A stretch of DNA of 64,000 nucleotides, taken from Mactromeris polynyma. Taxonomy: Eukaryota > Mollusca > Bivalvia > Venerida > Mactridae. The stretch lies in assembly GCA_032209605.1 (NCBI GenBank), contig JASFXZ010000029.1, forward strand, positions 2,593,001 to 2,657,000, given 5' to 3'. The position numbers and the translations under genes were made by a program. A model generated the notes under the pieces. The model was not told the origin of the DNA and made no database searches. It worked only from the letters and a program-made list of their open reading frames with translations. Of this stretch, positions 54,627 to 64,000 are shown piece after piece. Position 1 is the first letter of the stretch. Each line of letters begins with the position of its first letter.

Positions 54627-57600
54627 ATGGCGGCCGTTTTACGCCACAGACGCAGAAGGGCCGAGCGAAATTTTCGAGCAAGAATAGAATCTGTTGATGA
54701 TATGCGAGACACCGAAGTGATAGAGCGATATAGACTATCGAGGGGTCTCATCGTGTATTTGGAAGAGTTGTTACACGAGGATCTAGTTGCTAGTACTGAC
54801 AGGGGTCACCCAGTAGAACCCATCACAACGGTAATAATTGTGTGTTGTATGTTCAGACTTTGGTCCGGTTGCCAGTCTACTGTATTGTTTAGGGAGCTAA
54901 CTCTTCATTTGTTGTTATGGGATGATGTACAAACTCCAAGCAGCAGTTATCTTTCCTTGCAGTGCGTCATTAACCCATAACTGTAAAGGGAGATAACAGC
55001 ATAGGAGATTGGAGAATTTAAGTGTTGGCTTTCATTTGGATTTTAACAAGCCTGAAGCGACTTTTTGAATGATTTGGTCGTACATTTATCTGATCATTCA
55101 TTCAAGGAACGTTTAAGGCATGTTGCATTCAACACATTGCATGGAAATAGATATTTTGCGTAGAAGTTAACCTTCCAGCTAAGTCATTAAGTGGGTGGGG
55201 AAAGAAAAACATACCAAGTGAGTTTATGTTTTAATCACATTAATATTGACTTTAGTCTATAACTTAACATTGGTGATGCCTTAATCTGCTATTTAATATC
55301 TACTATTTACTTTACTTGATTTTTCAAGGCGCTCATATCCCCATAAGATGTTTACAAATTCCAGTTAACTCAACAAAATGACCATATTTATTATTATACT
55401 GACATAATGCCTGTGAAGATGTTAATATTGTAACCACAAAGTCAATTTCTTTATGACCGGGTTTGGCAGAGAATACTACAATTGAGATGGAAATGTAATG
55501 CAGCATAGTTTGTTCTAGGGATTTTACGGATCATGAATTATGATAAATGTCACTTATCAGGCTGGCACATTCTCCTTTTTTCAGACCAAGATGTTATATA
55601 TATCTGTATGATCAAGATACCTATTATCGATGGGTTTACATATGTATCTCACTCTGTACGATTCGCCCATAGTCGTTTCTCCCCTAGTCATTTATCCCCC
55701 ATGACGAGTCTACCCCAATATTAAAGTATAAGGAAAAAGGTGCTAATGGGTGTTACAGATTAATGATTATAGACAATACCAGTCATGTTTAAAAGCTTTG
55801 TACTTGTACTAAATAAGTGGTATTGAATTCCAGATTCTCATGTCATTGCGATATTTGGCCAAGGGTGATTTTTATTCTGAAGTTGGGGATCTCCATGGAG
55901 TGTCAAAGTCCAGTATGACAAGGCTCTTCAACAAGTTCTTGTCTGCACTGAACCTGATACTCGACAATATAAGGTACGTACATGCTGCACATAACCATTT
56001 TCGTGGTATTCAAAAGTAATACCCTTTTCACAATATCTACTCTGTCAGTATGTGTGTCAGAAAGATGCTTTTACTCTTATGTGTAAGTCTGGCACAAACT
56101 TTTGGCATCTCTATATCAGATTATTGATGGATAATTAAGTGACACAGAAAACAGAGCATAGCACAATTCACTTCTTTACAAATATCAACTCTTAACATTC
56201 ACTCTCTCAAGATGATTGCTTTTATTAGAGTATGATTATTAACACAATTTAAGTTAATTTCTTTGTAGATAAATATTTCTCTGAACTTAATCAATTTTAG
56301 ATTCCCAGTTACTAGAGTTGAGAATGAAGCAGTGAAGCTGGCATTTTACCAGAAATGCAGAATACCTGGTGTGGTGGGTGCTGTAGATGGAACATTAATT
56401 CCAATAAAAGCCCCATCACAACAGGAGCCAGCATATGTATGCAGAAAGGGCTTCCATGCTATAAACGTCCAAGGTGTAGTGGACAATAACATGATGTAAG
56501 AAACCAGTTATATTACAACTTATTTGTATTTTAAAGATGCATATAATATTTAGATGCATGTGAAAGTCTAATTAACAATATTAATAATATTTATTACTTA
56601 TAAAATTTTAACTAAATGCAAAGTGAAATAACAGTTGGTAGTATTCAAGAAGTGTATACACTGCATGAAATGATAAAACATTTAAAATTGACGAATAACG
56701 TGTGTGTCTTCATTATCCTATAATACTATTTTTTTTCCAGTTTCACACATATTGTTGCACGATGGCCAGGCAGTCAACATGATGCCAATATATTCAACAT
56801 GTGTGGATTGAAGGTTACTATTATTGATTATTATGCTATACTGCAGTAAATTATGCATCATATAATTTCCATTTTGTCTGTCCTTGTTGTGTTTTACACT
56901 TTATGGCTAGAGTATATGTCCAACATTTCTGAAGGAACAACATGAATCTCTGAACAACGACAAAAGCTTAATGAAATGTGCAGTCCAAATGAACCATAAC
57001 TCTACATGTAGTATTTACATAATTGTATCATGTTCGAATTTTTGTCTGGTGCATAATTCAGGTGTAATGAAAGGGTATCTGACTTTTCTCTTGTCGGCAG
57101 GTACTAATTTGGTGAGTATGCTTATTATAACATATTTCCTTGTAAATTTTATTTGCAGGACTACTTGGAGACCCACAATATTGGGCACTTACTTGGTGAT
57201 AGTGGGTATCCCTTACCTGCTAGTTCCCAAGCTAAATGCAGCCACTCAACAAGAGACAAGCTATAACACGGCCCATGCTCGAGGGAGAGTTGTTGTAGAG
57301 CGTGCATTTGGTCTCTTGAAGTCAAGATTTAGGTACTTGTGTTTATGATATAATTTTTTTTTTTTTATTTAACACATTGACTGAAATCAATAATTCACAG
57401 GATTGATATCTACCAAAAATTGTTCAAATTATATATAAATTGTAGTCCATATTATCCATATTCAGTCATATATGACTGTTTTGGAGTATTTAGTTACACA
57501 AATAAATATGTCCAAATTCCAATGAATCTCACTAGAACCACTTTTGTTCATTATGTGTGGAACCAATTACCTCCAGGTTAGGAGTCCGGCATTCTACCCA

Positions 57601-57879
57601 TACATAACAATCTCTCCCCGATAGTTTTATTTTATAATTATTTACCTCATCTGCAGGTGCCTGCATAGAAGCGGTGGATGTCTACCTTTTACACCTGAAA
57701 AGTGCAATGCTGTTGTTACAGCATGTATGAGATTGCACAATATGTGTCGCCAACATGGAGTTCCGGAGCCTGAAGATATGGGGAACAATTTGGCGAATAA
57801 CCTTGCAAATGACCATGTCGTGGCAGATGCTGATCAAAATGCAATACAGTATCGCCAGAATGTAATTAATACCTTTTAA
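54627..57879 (+). CDS. HARBI1-like PIF/Harbinger transposase, one frameshift
   Basis: Six exons: 54627-54830, 55834-55973, 56301-56495, 56741-56813, 57159-57332 and 57657-57879, with standard AG acceptors and GT donors (the fourth donor, GTTACT, is weak). N-terminus: IERYRLSRGLIVYLEELL, then SLRYLAKGDFYSEVGDLHGV (helix-turn-helix region). The DDE catalytic residues sit in PGVVGAVDGT (D about 144), WPGSQHDANIF (D about 194) and VVVERAFGLLKSRF (E about 251). RKGFHAINVQGVVD and a C-terminal RLHNMCRQ complete the family pattern. Length would be about 335 residues, against about 350 for HARBI1. Exon 5 has a net one-base shift between GDSGYP and LLVPKLNAA (57213-57220), either a real defect or an assembly error. 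Cuts and pastes the element together with the Myb-like partner. Confidence 0.85.
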
Positions 57880-58860
57880 ACATGAAATGAATGTAATTTG
57901 AAATTCTTTATAATTATTTTTTTCAAAATTAAATATTTATTTAGTGTTAATTATAATCATACCACATCTTTGATAAATAATATCTTATTATTCAATTTAC
58001 ACAGATCATGCTGTATGTACACTTTTATACAATATTTAGAAATTTCATGAATAGTCTTCAATTTATGACTCTTGTCTTAATAATTTAACCTTTAAATTGC
58101 AAAAGTCAACCTACATGCATTGAAATGGGTGACTGTATTAAATGTATATATAGTATGTCTACTGTAAATACCACAATGATATTGTGAATATATCAGTGAT
58201 ATTGGCTTTGTATAGGAATTGTTAGTGTGTACTTAATGCTCAGGTATACTTGTATACTGAAAGGTTGTTACTGATAACTCTCACTTTGGGTTTACTTGTA
58301 AAAGATGGCTATTTATTTGGCAACCTTATTTTACTTGACTGTAACTCACCACTTCTTCTTAATATAGCTTTAACTTGAAAATGACATGAAACACAAAGTA
58401 TTATTACCATTGCCTATTATTAGTGAAATAACAATTAACTCATGTGTACAAGACTTATTCCCAAATAGTGTATATCAACATAAATAATACTGTAATATTA
58501 GTGGTATTTTGTTTTATTTATTAATCAATGTAAAATGTCATATCTTGATGTATAATTTTATGTACTGCAATGAAGCATACAGTTATCTGAATTTGATAAT
58601 ATTAATTCATGATTATTATGATATGTTGTTGATTTGTATACTCTGTGGTATTTTCATGGATGCAATATTGATAACCAGTAAACAATGGTTAACAAATTGA
58701 CTGTATTTTTGTTTTGTTTTTAATGTGATCAATATGCATTGCCATTATAATGACAATTATAGCAATAATCACAATTATAACAATTGTAAGTGTAACATGT
58801 AATTAATTAGGACAAACTAAAAAGAGTAATAATGTTTTTACTACACTGGTAACTTAATAT
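57880..58860. other. AT-rich spacer inside the Harbinger element
   Basis: Lies between the transposase stop codon and the LINE fragment. No exon, TIR or tandem array seen; longest open frame 63 codons and AT-rich. Confidence 0.5.
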
Positions 58861-59350
58861 ATGCGGCTAAAGCATTACAAGAACAAGCAGTGTTAGGAAA
58901 ACTTGGTCGATACCCCCTGTCAGTGATATGTAAAGAAAAAGCACTCAAATATTGGCTAAAAATACTAAATAATCCGGATTCTGTACTTTTTCAATTATAT
59001 AATGAACAATGCTTAATCAATGCAAGAACAAATAGCTGGGTTTCTAATATTAGATCAATTCTTAACACCTTAGGATATGGAAATATTTTTAACATGTATA
59101 ATATGAATGTAAATTACTTCAGTATGCTTAAACAAATACTTCGGGATCAGTATGTACAAACATGGAGTGATACACTCAATAACCAGCCCAAAATCTTTTA
59201 TTACAGAAAGTTCAAAACAGATTATACATTTGAAAAGTACCTATAAATTATTAAAAATGAAAACATTAGAAAAGAACGAATGCGTTTTAGATTAGGATCA
59301 CATAGTTTGAAATCGAAAATGGCACAGTTATTGTCAACTCTGCTAAATTA
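58860..59350 (+). pseudogene. LINE (non-LTR retrotransposon) ORF2 C-terminal fragment
   Basis: Starts LQEQAVLGKLGRYPLSV and continues KALKYWLKILNNPDS, the ELGRxPL...KYW block found after the reverse transcriptase domain of many LINEs; YRKFKTDYTFEKYL follows, then a stop. The frame shifts to RKERMRFRLGSHSLKSK, another conserved C-terminal block. 5'-truncated and broken, as usual for dead LINE copies. No poly(A) tail was identified. Confidence 0.65.
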
Positions 59351-59614
59351 GTTTTTAATGCAATGTAATTTAAGCAAACACTGAACAGAACAAAGCTATT
59401 TTTGTATGTGAATGAAAATTAATATAAGCAGTAATGGAATACTATTTCAGTGTCTTAAAGTTACACAATACTAAATATATGTAACTATACGTTAACATAA
59501 GAATATGTTTCATGAACAACAAATATGACTATGGAGCAATTAATGTAAGTTTCTCTTGTCTCAATTTCAGTGCATTAAAAACTAATTTAGCATAGTTGAC
59601 AATAACTGTGCCAT
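59318..59614. repeat. 46-bp inverted repeat, 205-bp spacing
   Basis: The arm at 59318-59363 (AAAATGGCACAGTTATTGTC...) is repeated in reverse complement at 59568-59614 (...GACAATAACTGTGCCATTTT) with one mismatch. The left arm overlaps the end of the LINE fragment, so either a second inverted piece of the same LINE or a hairpin element is present. Confidence 0.8.
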
Positions 59615-59703
59615 TTTTATTAGATAAAATATTATAAGATTTGTTCAATGAAGGTAAGGTCAGGAAGGTTTTTTAATAAATTTTGTACTTAGTTAATGTA
59701 AAA

Positions 59704-62700
59704 TCAATTTTCATAAAGGTATGTAAATGGAACATCAATATTGTTTTGTTCCAGACTATTTTGTAGTATGTCCAATTTTCTTTTCTTCATTTTCAACTTT
59801 TCCCACTCGATGTTAAGATACTCCCTCTCAAATGCAGGAAGAGCTGGAAAACACATACAAACAAAGGAATGCAAAGAAATGTATAAACATAAGCCCTTCC
59901 CTCAAGATTTTAAATGAACTATACCATCCATGTAATGGTCACCTATACCAAAATTATTCCAAATACTCCATAATTAAAATTGTTCATTTACTGGTCACAT
60001 CAAACCTGCTGTCTTTAGAACAATAATTTATTTCACAACCCAATTGATGGACTTAGTATCTATACAGGTTGAAATGCCTGTGCAACTTTTTATTCATCCA
60101 TATAAATTGGCACAATGAAGTTAAAAATGCTTTATAATAGTTCTGATCAAAATATTTTATTTTAACAATCATACCATTAACAGCAAACTCGCTTTTTCTT
60201 CAATTGATTTGTTTGCACTGAAGCTTAAGCAAGAAAATACAAAAAAAAATGTCAAACAGATACCTTTAAATTCTTTGTCTGTGATTTTACGCTTATACCC
60301 TTCTGGCATGTCAACATCTGTAAAACAATCCATTCAATACAGAGCACAAAAAGCAGAGATATGATTACATTAAATTTGTAATAAATTAAAATTATTTCAT
60401 CTGGAGAGGCACATTAATCGCCTGACCATAGGCCTCGCATCGCTGTGCAATCAGACTATAAAGTACAAAAGCATTAAAAAGTCTTGTACACTTGGAAATG
60501 ACTACAATGTTGCTATATGATATACATAATTCTTAAGCAATAACTATTTAACCCTTTACTCCATGATCACTCGTTTTCACGCCCTAATGACAATCAGTAG
60601 GATGCGGGTTCGAGTCACACCTATGCCTGACATTCATTCACTGAGGTTATAAAACCTAAGATTTTTTCAAAGCGCTTAGTAGCCTCCTGCATTGGTTTCA
60701 AATGGAAGAGCTTGTAAATGTATAACTGTATTATATTTTATATTACCTTTTTTTATTTCTTCAATTTCTATTACTTCATTTATAGAATTAGATCCAGCTT
60801 CACATATTGCTGTAGATGTCTCTGGAGTCTAAATTATGTATGTTTTTCATTAATTGGTTACAATTTAATCCATATTATCCATTTTTTGTCACAAGTACTT
60901 AATACAGACACATATGTATATCATTAATCTACTGTTAAAATTAAAATCAGTATACAAAAGTATTCAATATTTCATCAATATAATGTTACATGACTTAGTT
61001 CTAGTTGATCACATGTTAACAGTAATATTATAAATTTTTGTTCACTATTAATGATATATATAAAGGTATAATAATAATAAATATACAATTATTAACACCA
61101 TAAATATCACATGTACTAGCCAATGGAATACAAATATTACTTTGGCACCATAGAATAAGAGATAAATTTGTGCCATATATGATTATTACTTGACAGCACA
61201 TGTACCAGGATTTGTGTCTGTAGATATAGGTTCTTCTAAAAATACATAATATATAGGCTCAAAATCACCAATATACAGAATCATGATAGAAAAAGCTACT
61301 ACGAAGTCAGTTATCAACTACTACAGGTAATTAATTATTCTGTATAATTGTTTTACCTTTGCTGTCAGTTTAACAAGATAAAGCTACATTTATTCAGCTA
61401 AAAGTATGTCTAAATCTGATTATTACAAATAAATGTTATCATAGGTGCAAACACTACTGATCCAGATCAGTCTGCACACAAGTACTATCTAATTAATATC
61501 TACAAACTATCATTTCATGCCATATAATCCCAAATATTGAATGGAATGAACCACTTTTCAAAGAAAAAATATAAATCACTGCATTGCCTTACCAGTAACT
61601 GGAAAGGAGTCATAACCTCCCTCAATACCCACAACAGTTGCTTGTGGAATGTATCCAAGGATCTACAAATATACACAATATCTAATTGATTTAAATATGA
61701 GTATCTTTCATTCATTTTTATATTATTTTACTTATATTATATTACCAGTAGATTCAATTAAATAAATATTACATGAATGTTATATTTGAACACACACTGG
61801 GTAAGAGGAATAACAGGCTTTCACTTGTTTTTATTAGTTTATATAATAGCATAATTGTGATATTGGAATATGGAATAAATACCTTTTCTTCATACTCCTT
61901 CAAAGTAAAAGGAGCAGGACCACCACCCGTCTCCTTACGCCATTTTGAGATTGATTGTCCCTTTTTCTTTGTAGATGACTGAAATAAAAAGGAACTGGTT
62001 GAAAAGAGCTTATAATAATAATATTCATCTCAATAGGTATTTCATATTATTATTAAAACTTGTATTTTGCCCTTTTTTATATAAACGGCTTATTTGTTAA
62101 CCACCATCTTAACTTGTTTTCATGATGTTACACATGGTCATTGTAATATACTATATTGTAATATACTGTATGCAGCAAGGGAGCTAATTCATGTAGAAAC
62201 TGTTGTGCAGTAGATTATGTTTATATGAGCCGGATAATAAACGTTACACAATGGCATCGCTCTTATAGTTATTACATGGTGTTAGAAGTGGCGAAATATC
62301 CGAAGAAATCGGCTGGCAGAAGGTTTTATTTGTAATTATAGTGTGCCCGACACATTATTGAAGCATTCATTGATATACAGGACTAACGATGTCGTCCATC
62401 GGCGTAAGGAATCTGCCTGGATTGAATCCAACCGACACGACTACCAGTGCACCAGATTGGGAACAATACAAACGTGATTTTGTGGTACATTTAGAGACGC
62501 ATTGGGCTTGCACGACAAGCCAGGTCGCAGGAAAGTTGCTATATTGTTGTGTAACATGGGTCGAGAGTCTGTGAGAATATATGATACATTTGTTTGGGCT
62601 CCTGAGATACAGAGGGACGATAGTAAAAATGTGCAAGCTCGCCCAGCCGAAAATAAGTACGATTTGGAGGAAATTTGATATGCATTTCGGTGTTCACAGC

Positions 62701-63960
62701 TATAGAAACATTAAAAGACAGGACTTTTTGAACACGAAGCGGTGTAACTTGTCCATCATGGATCATACCAGTACCTCATATGGCTTATCAGCATGAACAA
62801 TCAGTTCGCGTTAATGTCCAGAATGAATCCAGAATGAACCCAATGATGTCTGAGAGAATTCCACCGAGTACTGAGAATCTGGACAGTAGTCAACCTATCG
62901 GTCGGTTACGTTTTGGACGTGAACTCAAAAAGCCCAAATATCTTGATGATTATGTATAGGACTATCAGGGTTATATGAGCTAAGAACAAAGTTTGAACAG
63001 TGTTAAATGTAGTGTGTAACTTGTTTGACAGGTGTTTGTCTTGTATGATGCTTAACATGTGTTTTTTATAGTAATATGTTGCAAAACATTGTATCATGTA
63101 ATGCTTAATTGTCGTCCTTACATGATTTATCAAAATATATCAACTGTCTTTTACATGATTGGTAAACTAGTCACATTTTGGAATAATCTAGTCGTTTATG
63201 CTCTTGAAATTAAATACATAATAAAGTTACTTTATGTCTTTATCTAAGTTTTCATACCTTCAGATCAGCCCATTTCTTTTTTATTTCTTCTTGTGTCCGC
63301 GTACAGACACATATACTATTTATTCTGAAATAAATACAGACATACTACATGTATTAAAATGTTATTGTTTTTATTTCCACGTATTAAAGCTGAACACTAC
63401 AAGACGTGTCTGACAAACTAACTAGAGTGGGCTATGTGATTGATGATCATGATTCAGCCTGTGTTGAGTCTACTTTTTTCAATTTTCAGACCAATATAAC
63501 TCAACCATCGTTCAGTATTATAACTACAACACTTCTTCACCTATACATTGTATTTTCTGAACTAATAACGAGTCAAATTGATTGTGAATTTCACTAATCA
63601 CTAACAGGTTTATAATAACGGGTTTGACTTAAGAGGCGATAAGTGCAGCTCCCTTAGTCGTCGTCATATTGAATGGATGGACAGACTTATCCTATTATGA
63701 ACTAGTCGATAGTGTGATGAACGTCGTTTTCAGCAGGGTAAATGGATAAATCAAATATATCTCATGATGTAAGCAGTCAAAAAATGATATTCGACTTACC
63801 TTTCCTCCACTTCATCCCAAAATCTGTGCTTGGAAGACGCCGTCACGGTGCTACTAAATTTTTTATCTACAATATCGGCAGCCGTGACATTGTCTACCAA
63901 GCAGAGAACCTCAGCCTCCGACCAATTCGGTTTTTTAATCTTGGCACTGACAGCTGTCAT
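59704..63960 (-). CDS. Harbinger-encoded Myb/SANT-like DNA-binding protein
   Basis: Eight exons: 63960-63800, 63324-63258, 61978-61883, 61662-61593, 61235-61195 (tentative donor), 60828-60747, 60317-60264 and 59843-59704. Joined they give 236 residues without a stop. Residues 7-76 form a trihelix Myb/SANT-like domain with Trp at 13 (KKPNWSEAEV), 48 (KHRFWDEVEE) and 72 (EEIKKKWADLK). Then come KETGGGPAPFT, GIEGGYDSFPVTG, an acidic/polar linker and a charged C-terminal helix (FEREYLNIEWEKLKMKKRKL). This layout is shared by Harbinger Myb-like proteins and their relative NAIF1. Such proteins bind the element ends and carry the transposase into the nucleus. Exon 5 uses GTCAAG as donor to keep frame; the better-looking GTAATA five bases on would break it. 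Confidence 0.85.
62200..62990 (+). pseudogene. Rearranged Ty3/gypsy fragment: Gag piece joined to Pol C-terminus
   Basis: 62390-62575 encodes GVRNLPGLNPTDTTTSAPDW and EQYKRDFVVHLE, a Gag start. It then shifts frame through VAILLCNMGRESVRIYDTF and FGVHSYRNIKRQDFLNTKR. At 62815-62959 a different part follows, RLRFGRELKKPKYLDDY and a stop, like the basic tail at the end of gypsy integrases. Protease, reverse transcriptase, RNase H and most of integrase are missing. Upstream TGGTGTTAGAAGTGGCG (62277-62293) could be a primer-binding site after a 5' LTR. It sits in a Myb-like gene intron, opposite strand. Confidence 0.7.
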
Positions 63961-64000
63961 TGTTGTCAATATGCAGACGACTGTTTGTTTACACTAGATG

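Larger units (their letters stand above)
54445..64000. mobile_element. PIF/Harbinger DNA transposon, left end and both genes; right end outside
   Basis: The left end is placed near GGGGGGCGTTTTATTAAACT (54445). Subterminal copies of the palindrome TTCGTACGAA (54464, 54492) and a relative (CGTACGAATTCG at 54553) follow. Inside are a HARBI1-like transposase (+) and a Myb/SANT-like protein (-) in convergent order, the two-gene set of autonomous Harbinger elements. The right terminus is not in view, so the element is at least 9.5 kb. LINE and gypsy fragments have enlarged it. Confidence 0.75.

Noticed and set aside
1..64000. CRISPR array or bacterial-type system among the tandem repeats
   Set aside because: Repeats are contiguous without unique spacers, and the surrounding genes are spliced and eukaryotic.

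Overview
The window is an AT-rich animal nuclear sequence. Genes are split by long introns, there is no operon-like packing, and most of the DNA is transposon-derived: miniature inverted-repeat elements (MITEs), tRNA-derived SINE heads, minisatellites and decayed transposases. A lophotrochozoan, most likely a mollusc such as a bivalve, fits the mix of PIF/Harbinger, Ty3/gypsy and MITE families and the type II glycosyltransferase family. That placement is an inference. No bacterial gene, CRISPR array or rRNA gene was seen.

Left third (1-13.6 kb): five short exons on the minus strand (13593-13485, 12535-12400, 8645-8580, 3786-3712, 205-128) join in one frame at good splice sites. They give a secreted or membrane protein with a signal peptide, a Tyr-rich N-terminus and leucine-rich repeats, running off the left edge. 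Its introns hold many MITEs. 13.6-30.6 kb has no recognisable host gene, only MITE families, four large tandem arrays, a Tc1-like transposase remnant (24.1-24.4 kb) and undefined AT-rich DNA.

Middle (30.67-54.29 kb): a direct tandem segmental duplication. Copy A (about 30.67-44.65 kb) and copy B (about 45.52-54.29 kb) each carry an intact two-exon gene on the minus strand. Each gene encodes a 411-residue type II membrane glycosyltransferase of the DXD sugar-binding (Gly_transf_sug) class. The copies have diverged by indels. Copy A carries a 2.9-kb TTAA-flanked transposon (41248-44170) whose empty site survives in copy B, and a 1.85-kb block with two transposase remnants that copy B lacks.

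Right end (54.44-64 kb): a large PIF/Harbinger transposon. A six-exon HARBI1-like DDE transposase (+, 54627-57879, one net frameshift) converges on an eight-exon Myb/SANT-like DNA-binding protein (-, 63960-59704) that reads through at about 236 residues. These are the two proteins Harbinger elements are known to need together. A LINE fragment and a rearranged Ty3/gypsy fragment lie inside. The right terminus lies beyond the window.

The strongest leads are the cryptic leucine-rich-repeat gene, the filled/empty TTAA site pair with an exonuclease fragment inside the element, the Harbinger two-gene unit, the repeated conversion of MITE ends into minisatellites, and a 69-bp hairpin insertion with a perfect 9-bp target duplication.
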